Source: CAYPUG01 sp964413905
Lineage (GTDB): Bacteria; Chloroflexota; Anaerolineae; JAADDB01
DNA length: 12,970 nt
Assembly (NCBI GenBank): GCA_964413905.1
Contig: CAYPUG010000075.1
Span: forward strand, 1 to 12,970
Direction of reading: 5' to 3'
In this document: one piece after another, positions 7,104-12,970 of the stretch
Position numbering within the stretch: the first letter of the stretch is position 1
Layout of the letters: every line of letters starts with the position of its first letter
Position numbers and translations under genes: made by a program
Notes under the pieces: model-generated
Seen by the model: only the letters and a program-made list of their open reading frames with translations
Told to the model about the DNA's origin: nothing
Database searches by the model: none

Positions 7104-7970
7104 GCGCTTCCAGACCTTGAACCGCGAACTCTCCGTGTTCTTTTGAGCGGACAGAAATGATTTAGTAATGTGATAGCCTTCCTGAAACAGCGCCTCCGTC
7201 CTGTTGAAATCCCATATGGCAACGGGTTCGGCCGGTAGAAGGTGAATGAAGTGTACGGGAATACCTTTTTCGCGGGCTAACACAAGTTCCAATTCGGTTT
7301 GGCGGTAAGACATAAGATAAATAAGTCGCATGAACGTACCCGCTATGCCTCGAATTTGCGTTCCAATAATCCGATCATCATCCAATGCCAGCGCGTAAAT
7401 TTCTTTAGCCCCCCATTCAATAGCCACTTGAATGGGCACATTACTTACCGAACCGCCGTCAATAAGCGAACGTCCCTTAATATCCAAGGGAGGAAGCCAG
7501 GGCACCAGAGCGGTTGACGCTAAAATACCTTCCAAAACACGGTCTTCCGGGTCCTCGCCGTAGACTACCATATCGTATGTGTACATGTCTGCAGCGACCA
7601 TCCCCACGCGGATGGGCAAGTCCTGAAAGCGTAATTCGGGAGGTAAGCCGTGTTTGAAGAGAAATTCCCGTAAGTGTGCCTGATGCACTTGAGCAGTTCG
7701 TCGGAAGAAGGAACGCATCAAGGACCACCAAGACTGTGAGGGGAGAATATTCGCATCCTTCGCATCCCTCCACGCATCTTCAAGACGGGCCAACCCGGCC
7801 ATGTTGAGCCCGTACGTGGCCAAGGCCCCTGCATTCAAAGCGCCCACCGATGTGCCGATCATCATGTCCGGTTGAATGCCTGCTTCCATTAGCGCTCGCA
7901 GGGCCCCAACCTGTAACGCTCCCCGAGCCCCTCCTCCCCCAAGCACAATAGCCACACGTTTGTGCGCCAT
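7089..7970 (-). CDS. Patatin-like phospholipase / acyl hydrolase
   Basis: Patatin-family enzymes hydrolyse acyl chains from phospholipids or other esters using a Ser-Asp dyad. This 293-residue protein has all landmarks: the glycine-rich oxyanion motif GGGGARG (11-17), the nucleophile elbow GTSVG (39-43, Ser41), and the DGG motif (171-173, Asp171). There is no signal peptide, so it probably acts in the cytoplasm or at the inner face of the membrane, like the RssA/YchK group. The ATG at 7970 has a modest GAGGG upstream and leads straight into the conserved first strand. It follows the PBP gene by 75 bp on the same strand with no visible terminator between, so it may be the last gene of that array. 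The substrate cannot be told from sequence. Confidence 0.93.
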   Translation of the reverse strand: MAHKRVAIVLGGGGARGALQVGALRALMEAGIQPDMMIGTSVGALNAGALATYGLNMAGLARLEDAWRDAKDANILPSQSWWSLMRSFFRRTAQVHQAHLREFLFKHGLPPELRFQDLPIRVGMVAADMYTYDMVVYGEDPEDRVLEGILASTALVPWLPPLDIKGRSLIDGGSVSNVPIQVAIEWGAKEIYALALDDDRIIGTQIRGIAGTFMRLIYLMSYRQTELELVLAREKGIPVHFIHLLPAEPVAIWDFNRTEALFQEGYHITKSFLSAQKNTESSRFKVWKRLWAR

Positions 7971-8045
7971 CTCTGTTCCCTCTCTACATGGATTTTCCCT
8001 GCAAAAATTCGTCCGTCCCTGTAAGTGTTGTCTCTTTGAAAAAAC
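7971..8045. other. Short gap between PBP and patatin genes
   Basis: This 75-bp spacer holds no gene, no hairpin with a T-run and no convincing promoter on either strand. The absence of a terminator leaves read-through from the PBP gene into the patatin gene possible. Confidence 0.4.
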
Positions 8046-10415
8046 CTATGGGAGAACCGTGAACTCCGCCGTCTCGGTCACGGTGAGACCTCCGGGTAAT
8101 CGTACGTCAACCCGAAGGGTATGGTGACCTTTCACAAGGGGCCACCACAGGCGATACGGTGCCCTCCTTTTCATGCCGACCATCTGGCCGTCCAGGAAGA
8201 AAAACGCGCTGCTCCCTTCGGGAACATGCACCTGTAATGGCAACATCTGTTCTTCAGCAGGAATGTCAGGATCTAAGCGATATGTTGCACCATCCTCCGG
8301 TGATTGCAAAAAGTGAAGCGCCCGTTGTTCTCCTTTCGGGATCTCCGGGGATGGGGAAGGAGATAGATGATGCGTTTGAGAAGGGGGTTCAGATGTGGCG
8401 GATACCGTTATTAGGGATGATATTAAAGGTTCTGCACGGAGGTAGGTTGTGCCCGTGATGATGATATCTTCGGAACAGTGGGCTTTTTCCGCCATTTGGC
8501 GCCAACACACACGAACGCGTTGAACGCCTGGAGGCCTGGGAAACGGTCGGACGGCTATGCCCTTGTGCGCGACGTTCATCACTGCATGCCATATGGGCGC
8601 TGCCCCGGTCAAACCGCTTAAATGGACCATGGGGGTACCGTCCCAGTTTCCAACCCATACGCCGGTTACCCGTTGAGGGGTATACCCCAACGTCCACGCG
8701 TCCCGCCAATCTGTTGTGGTCCCGGTCTTCACCGCGGCCGGTCGGTCTAATTCTAAAGGGGTGTTCAGTCCAAATGTCGGTATTCGCGCGTACCGATCAC
8801 TCAAAATGTGCGTTACAAGATAAGCAACGCGGGGATCTAGAACGGGTTTGGCGATGTGTGTCTGAGTGGGGATGGGGACAGGATGAAGAGATCCCCCCTC
8901 TTGGTGGCGCGATACTTTCAGAATAAGACGGGGTGATAGATACGTGCCTCCGCGCGCAAAGGTTGCATACGCGTTTGTAAGGTCAAAGAGAGAAACTTCT
9001 CCGGCTCCGAGAGCCAGGGAAAGCCCCGGGTGCGGGTGTTCGGCCAACGAGGAGAGCCCTAAATCTCGACAAAATGCTAGAAACCGTTTTAAACCCACAT
9101 ACTCTAACGCTTTGACGGCAGGAACGTTATAGGAAGCAGCAAGGGCTTCGCGCACGCTGACCACGCCGTGCCACTTGAGGTCGTAGTTTTGGGGCACATA
9201 GCGGGGCTTCTGGGCATCGACAAATTGGGTGAGTTCGTCCAGAACCAACGTCGGAGGGGCCCATGGCTTAGGAAGGTTAGGCGCAAATACGGCCGCGTAG
9301 ACAATGGGCTTGATGGCAGAGCCGGGCTGGCGCAGAGCGAGGGTTGTGTTCACTGCTCCCGCGTTGGTTTTGTCAAAGTAGTTCGGGCTACCTACTAGGG
9401 TGATGATCTCGCCTGTGGGGACATCTAAGACTATCACACCGGCACTTGTGACACGCCGTTCCGGCGGGGCATGAGGATCGTGGTTCAAGCGATAGAGATG
9501 GGCATTGACAATGTGTTCTGCATGTTGTTGGAGGTCCAAATCCAACGTGGTGGTGATCACCCAGCCCCCCGCCCGTATTGCATCTTCACCGAACCAAGTT
9601 TCCAACTGATTCTGAACCATCATAACGAAGTGCGGAGCCTGGATGGGAAAGGGTGTCGCGGCAAATGCCAGGGGTTCCGCCAGTGCCCGCATATACTCTT
9701 GATGAGATATCATTCCTTCAGTGAGCATGCGCCGGAGGACCACACGCTGGCGGTGTTGCGCTTGTAACGGATGGATGGTGGGATCCCATACGGCCGGCGC
9801 CTGGGGTAGACCGGCAAGGAGTGCGCATTGGGCTAGGTCCAGGTTCCGGGCGGATGTGTTAAAGTAGGCATGGGCCGCGGCTTCAATACCAACGGCGAAA
9901 TGGCCGTAATAGGCATGATTGAGATAAAGTTCTAAAATCTCATTCTTGGAGAAGTGGCGTTCCAAACGAAAGGCTAGCCACGCTTCCTTTATTTTTCGCC
10001 GAAGGGTGCGTTCATAGCGTTCTTCCGGTGATAATATGGCTATACGGACGAACTGCTGGGTTAAGGTGCTGGCGCCTGTAAAGGGCGTTCCATGCATAAT
10101 GTGATGGTATATACTGCGGAATATTGCCACCGGGTCTACCCCCCAGTGGGTGTAAAAACGGGCATCTTCTGTAGCAATAGTTGCCTGGATACACGTAGGT
10201 GCAATGTCTGTCAAGGAAACAGGACGCATCTGAGCGCCTTGGGGGTCGGTCCACTCGTACAGCAACCGGCCCTTGCGGTCGAGGATAAGATTGGATGGCG
10301 TCGCGGTAAAGTGGAACTTCGGCGGGGGGAGTAAGTAGGCTGTCAGATATATCCCCGGCAAAGCAAGAATACCGATAATAAAGACAACCGTCCACAGATG
10401 ACGCATGTTTTTCAT
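8046..10415 (-). CDS. pbpC: Bifunctional penicillin-binding protein, PbpC-like (GT51 + transpeptidase)
   Basis: This class A PBP polymerises lipid II and cross-links peptidoglycan outside the membrane. The 789 residues run as follows: a signal anchor (about 8-30); a GT51 glycosyltransferase with TEDARFYTHWG (82-92, catalytic Glu83), GASTLTQQ (114-121), and the ELYLNHAYYG region (162-171); then a transpeptidase domain with SxxK as SAIK (366-369, nucleophile Ser366), SxN as SYN (428-430) and KTG (563-565). After KTG comes TDWRDAWTLGYTPQRVTGVW, a PbpC-type run. A Ser/Pro-rich linker (about 674-694) joins a C-terminal beta domain (about 697-789) like the PBP1C C-terminal domain. All catalytic residues are present. 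The ATG at 10415 follows the NuoN-like stop after 3 bp, with only a weak AAGG upstream, so translation is probably coupled. A second ATG three codons in is possible. Confidence 0.93.
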   Translation of the reverse strand: MKNMRHLWTVVFIIGILALPGIYLTAYLLPPPKFHFTATPSNLILDRKGRLLYEWTDPQGAQMRPVSLTDIAPTCIQATIATEDARFYTHWGVDPVAIFRSIYHHIMHGTPFTGASTLTQQFVRIAILSPEERYERTLRRKIKEAWLAFRLERHFSKNEILELYLNHAYYGHFAVGIEAAAHAYFNTSARNLDLAQCALLAGLPQAPAVWDPTIHPLQAQHRQRVVLRRMLTEGMISHQEYMRALAEPLAFAATPFPIQAPHFVMMVQNQLETWFGEDAIRAGGWVITTTLDLDLQQHAEHIVNAHLYRLNHDPHAPPERRVTSAGVIVLDVPTGEIITLVGSPNYFDKTNAGAVNTTLALRQPGSAIKPIVYAAVFAPNLPKPWAPPTLVLDELTQFVDAQKPRYVPQNYDLKWHGVVSVREALAASYNVPAVKALEYVGLKRFLAFCRDLGLSSLAEHPHPGLSLALGAGEVSLFDLTNAYATFARGGTYLSPRLILKVSRHQEGGSLHPVPIPTQTHIAKPVLDPRVAYLVTHILSDRYARIPTFGLNTPLELDRPAAVKTGTTTDWRDAWTLGYTPQRVTGVWVGNWDGTPMVHLSGLTGAAPIWHAVMNVAHKGIAVRPFPRPPGVQRVRVCWRQMAEKAHCSEDIIITGTTYLRAEPLISSLITVSATSEPPSQTHHLSPSPSPEIPKGEQRALHFLQSPEDGATYRLDPDIPAEEQMLPLQVHVPEGSSAFFFLDGQMVGMKRRAPYRLWWPLVKGHHTLRVDVRLPGGLTVTETAEFTVLP

Positions 10416-10418
10416 GCC

Positions 10419-11765
10419 TTACCCTACTAACCACCGGCCTAAATGCAGTACAAGGGAAGGGAATAACCCCAAGATGATAATCGTCATGCTGAGCAGCCAG
10501 AACCCCCATCGAGTGATGCCTTCTTCACGCGGTAACAGTGGGGTATCCAGTGTGCTCCACAAGACGGTTAACGCCCGTCCGAGCCCAATAAGAAGCCCTA
10601 TGCTTCCTAGAAGCATCAGCCATAATGAGGCGCCACGGATTTCCATGGAAGGCATGATCCAAAGAAGCCATCCCCCCGCGGTGAACGGCAATCCTGCCAA
10701 GGTAGCAATACCTAAGGTCCAAAGGAGAACCCCCCAAGTGCGTCGTCTGGCCCATCCTTTTATGGATGCCAACATCGCTAATGGTGCGCCCGGTAGGAAT
10801 GAGAGCAAACCCACACTGACACTGACTATACCTATTAAACGTACGGCCATTGTCCATCGGATAATATCCAAATTGTTGGGATAGGTGAGCCATAAGAGTA
10901 AACTGAGGGCCCAATTGAAAGCCAGGGCATATCCGCTCAGGCGGCCTATATGACGGTGAGCCAGGCCTCCAATGCCTGCCCAAATAAGGGTTAGATAAGC
11001 CATCGTTTCCAGGAATGGGGTGGCCCTCCATAGAGATTCTTGATAAACTGATGTGCTTTCAATACGGTATAGCACAATAAGGAAGAGCACCGTGTGAGTC
11101 CATAACCCCCACAGAAGCCCAAAGGGTTGCCCTTCCTCGGCAAGATGGACACCACCCACATGAAATGGAGCCAGATTGCTGAATCCCAGCAGAAACAGCG
11201 TAATGATATGAACGCGCCAAGGTGTAATATCCAGTGTCTCTTGAGCAAGGAGGGCAAACAGGAGTATTGCGGAGAGCATTGGCAGGAGAAGCCATTGCCA
11301 CCCTAATCGGGCTGAGGTAGGCCATCCCCCATATGCCACCATTAGAGCACCAATGGCCCAAAGGGCAACCCCCCATCCCCAAGCCCAAGGGGAGATAATG
11401 CTCACCGCTACAAATAGAGTAATGAAACCGACGGCTAACCAAGAGATTGTTTCACGTAAAGGGGGCACCACGAGGGAAGCCATACTGCCGATGATAGCCC
11501 CCGCGAGGGCCAAATGTATGCCTGCACGGGCAACGTTATCTGTATGCAACACAAGGCGGCCTATGCGTAGTGGCTGATCCATGTGCACAATGGTATGCTG
11601 AAGCAAAATAATCGACCCACTTGTCGGCCAGGTGTGTATCATCCACGTCAGAAGCACAAGGCCCCCCAACCAGACGATAGCACGTAACATAGAAACCCAT
11701 CGTGTTGCCTTTACCAAGAACAAGAGAAAAGTCAAGAACAAAAAGAAGAAAGTAAAACCTTCCAT
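10419..11765 (-). CDS. NuoN/antiporter-like proton-conducting membrane subunit (divergent)
   Basis: This 448-residue, highly hydrophobic protein (about 12-14 membrane helices) belongs to the NuoL/M/N-MrpA/D-HyfF superfamily that forms cation channels in Complex I-like machines. Landmarks are GFSNLAPFH (194-202, matching the GF-K-x-VPFH segment), LAHRHIGRLSGYALAFNWAL (268-287, matching the LKRLLAYSSI region after the broken helix), TLAGLPFTAGG (355-365, matching LAGIPPTAG) and ILGLFPSL (431-438). It is divergent: the channel lysine positions appear as Ser198 or neighbours and His224, and no Glu is seen where the fifth-helix glutamate is expected. The start at 11765 is chosen because it overlaps the upstream TAA (TAATG) and is preceded by GGAG. 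The same frame is open for 101 more codons, but that part is antisense-like, non-hydrophobic and lies inside the upstream gene. The next gene follows after 3 bp. Confidence 0.75.
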   Translation of the reverse strand: MEGFTFFFLFLTFLLFLVKATRWVSMLRAIVWLGGLVLLTWMIHTWPTSGSIILLQHTIVHMDQPLRIGRLVLHTDNVARAGIHLALAGAIIGSMASLVVPPLRETISWLAVGFITLFVAVSIISPWAWGWGVALWAIGALMVAYGGWPTSARLGWQWLLLPMLSAILLFALLAQETLDITPWRVHIITLFLLGFSNLAPFHVGGVHLAEEGQPFGLLWGLWTHTVLFLIVLYRIESTSVYQESLWRATPFLETMAYLTLIWAGIGGLAHRHIGRLSGYALAFNWALSLLLWLTYPNNLDIIRWTMAVRLIGIVSVSVGLLSFLPGAPLAMLASIKGWARRRTWGVLLWTLGIATLAGLPFTAGGWLLWIMPSMEIRGASLWLMLLGSIGLLIGLGRALTVLWSTLDTPLLPREEGITRWGFWLLSMTIIILGLFPSLVLHLGRWLVG

Positions 11766-12400
11766 TATCTTCTTTCTCCGGATTTGAGAATAGCGTGTGC
11801 AGAAATACCGCTGCTTGCAAGGCCCATACCTCCAATGAGCCCGACCGACACGTCTAGAATCGTGAGTGGAAGAACCCAATCCGTCGGTATGGGTAAGGAA
11901 CTCAGCACAAAGACCATCGCGTTCAGCAACGATAAAAGACCGAGTGTTGTATGAAGAAGGTCCCCACCGGTGGTCAAGAGTACAATACCGGCACCCAATA
12001 AGATAATGGTGGCCTGTAACATGGAGGTTGGGATGGGCATGGGTGCAAGATAGGGATACAGTTGCCATGTTGCTAATCCATAAAGAGCCAGAAGAGGTAC
12101 CCTTAAGAAGGGACTATAAGGTCGTGTTTGATAAATCCCATGGGGCCATCGTCGTGCGCCAAACCACAAAATAGATCCCTCTAAAGCCATGGCGACAGTA
12201 CGGCTGAGTGCCCAAGGTGTTGGCCATACGGTGAGCAAAAGGAACCCGTTAGTTATGCCGAGGTCCGCCCATCCAAGCAATGAAAGTCGCCAATCATCCC
12301 AAAGAATCATAAAGAGCGTCCCGACGAGCATGAATGCCAGTAAGGTTGCGTGGTTTTGAGCGATAGCAGATTTGATGTTGTAGATGTTCCAGTAGCTCAT
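11765..12400 (-). CDS. HyfE/NuoK-like small polytopic membrane subunit
   Basis: This 211-residue protein is predicted to be almost wholly membrane-embedded, with hydrophobic segments at about 18-34, 37-58, 66-80, 100-117, 128-145, 150-168 and 176-196. The length, helix number and the C-terminal segment (LLHTTLGLLSLLNAMVFVL, then DWVLPLTILDVSVGLI) resemble hydrogenase-4 subunit E, whose last helices resemble NuoK. The match is weak by eye, so the name rests mainly on context: it sits directly before a NuoN-like subunit with a TAATG overlap. The ATG at 12400 is preferred over 12460 because GGGAG lies about 8 nt upstream and because the longer form would overlap the previous gene by 43 bp with a non-hydrophobic, basic leader. 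The spacing to the upstream stop is 17 bp. Confidence 0.6.
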   Translation of the reverse strand: MSYWNIYNIKSAIAQNHATLLAFMLVGTLFMILWDDWRLSLLGWADLGITNGFLLLTVWPTPWALSRTVAMALEGSILWFGARRWPHGIYQTRPYSPFLRVPLLALYGLATWQLYPYLAPMPIPTSMLQATIILLGAGIVLLTTGGDLLHTTLGLLSLLNAMVFVLSSLPIPTDWVLPLTILDVSVGLIGGMGLASSGISAHAILKSGERR

Positions 12401-12417
12401 AGGTGCTCCCACATGTT

Positions 12418-12970
12418 TCACTTTATTCCTATCGCGATGAGCGCCCCGAGGAATAACCAACCCAACCAGCCGGGGCCTTCAATAAGGTATAGAATGCCGC
12501 CGATGGCGGTGTGGAGCCAATGAAAAATGCGACTTACTAAAGTCTCACCCGGTGTGAGAAAAATGATGTGTTGGAGCGTGTGGTGACCGAGTTGGGTCCC
12601 TGCAATGATGCGGCTGTGTTGCCATGCGAGGAGTGCTCCGGTGGTTAGAGGGATGAGAGTGATGTAGATGTAGAGTGTTATTGGGGATAGCATATTGGCT
12701 ACGCGCAACCCCCTCCCCCACCACAATATCCCTCCCAAAAACGCCCCCCCAATTCCAATCCCTGCCAACACTCCCCTCATTGAGCGCCGCGTGAAGGAGT
12801 CAGGGTTCTCATGCTCTTCCACACTCAACAGCAACGCCGTTAAAACCAAAGCGTCCCCCAAAAGCAAAATAAAGCCCACCCCAAGGTGCCATGACCAAAT
12901 GTGGTATAACACAACACGGACGCCCCCCCCCACCGCCCCAGCCCCCCCCCAACCACTCAAAGACCCCCGA
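12418..12970 (-). CDS. Partial polytopic membrane protein, possibly end of an antiporter-like subunit
   Basis: Only the 3' part may be present: the frame stays open to the right edge. About 180 residues are visible, with four or five hydrophobic segments (about 24-46, 64-81, 90-113, 147-161, 164-179 counted from TTG at 12960). The ending LYLIEGPGWLGWLFLGALIA resembles the final helix of NuoL/HyfB-like proton-conducting subunits, which fits the two genes that follow. I cannot identify it further because the diagnostic core is absent. A TTG at 12960 and a GTG near 12914 are possible starts, but the first ~20 codons are runs of glycine codons read from poly-C tracts and may not be real coding sequence. 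Codon choice changes abruptly inside the gene (see findings). Confidence 0.5.
   Translation of the reverse strand, partial: RGSLSGWGGAGAVGGGVRVVLYHIWSWHLGVGFILLLGDALVLTALLLSVEEHENPDSFTRRSMRGVLAGIGIGGAFLGGILWWGRGLRVANMLSPITLYIYITLIPLTTGALLAWQHSRIIAGTQLGHHTLQHIIFLTPGETLVSRIFHWLHTAIGGILYLIEGPGWLGWLFLGALIAIGIK

Noticed and set aside
11766..12068. 101-codon N-terminal extension of the NuoN-like protein
   Set aside because: It overlaps the HyfE-like gene completely, is not hydrophobic, and the ATG at 11765 has a stop/start overlap typical of this array.
1..12970. CRISPR array, rRNA, riboswitch or insertion sequence
   Set aside because: No regularly spaced repeats beyond the HEAT units, no rRNA-like sequence, no transposase motif or terminal inverted repeats seen.

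Overview
The window looks like a chromosomal segment of a bacterium, most likely a Chloroflexota member (moderate confidence). I infer this from the style of the proteins rather than from any single marker: Thr-Pro repeat linkers, a STAND/NACHT ATPase with a C-terminal membrane anchor, a multi-copy DUF5666-type secreted protein, a PbpC-like bifunctional penicillin-binding protein, and Complex I/hydrogenase-4-like membrane subunits. The genes are closely packed, many joined by 1-4 bp start/stop overlaps. Most of the window has moderate GC, but the NACHT gene is visibly richer.

Layout. (a) 1-148: tRNA-Glu(UUC) with an encoded CCA, its own -10 box and a strong intrinsic terminator. (b) 169-1449 (+): membrane-anchored HExxH metallopeptidase-like protein. 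(c) 1645-5000 (-): hflX followed by a NACHT-HEAT-transmembrane ATPase whose GTG start overlaps the hflX TGA (GTGA). The two gene blocks (b) and (c) converge on a 195-bp non-coding gap. (d) 5001-5193: divergent promoter region with a clear extended -10 promoter firing right. (e) 5194-7103 (+): a two-gene unit, an exported five-repeat DUF5666-like protein overlapping endonuclease V (nfi) through TAATG. (f) 7089-12970 (-): a long leftward array. It runs from the right edge: a partial polytopic membrane protein, a HyfE/NuoK-like small membrane protein, a NuoN-like antiporter-type subunit, a PbpC-like class A PBP, and a patatin-like lipase whose end overlaps the end of nfi by 15 bp.

How the genes may work together. 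The right-hand array joins proton/cation-channel-type membrane subunits to a peptidoglycan synthase and a lipid acyl hydrolase, so envelope function is the common theme (inference). The NuoN-like protein keeps the family's landmark motifs but, by eye, has lost the channel lysines. hflX (ribosome-associated stress GTPase) coupled to a STAND ATPase is the most unusual arrangement. It suggests an acquired sensor/defence-type gene that uses a housekeeping gene for expression. I see no CRISPR array, transposase or phage gene.
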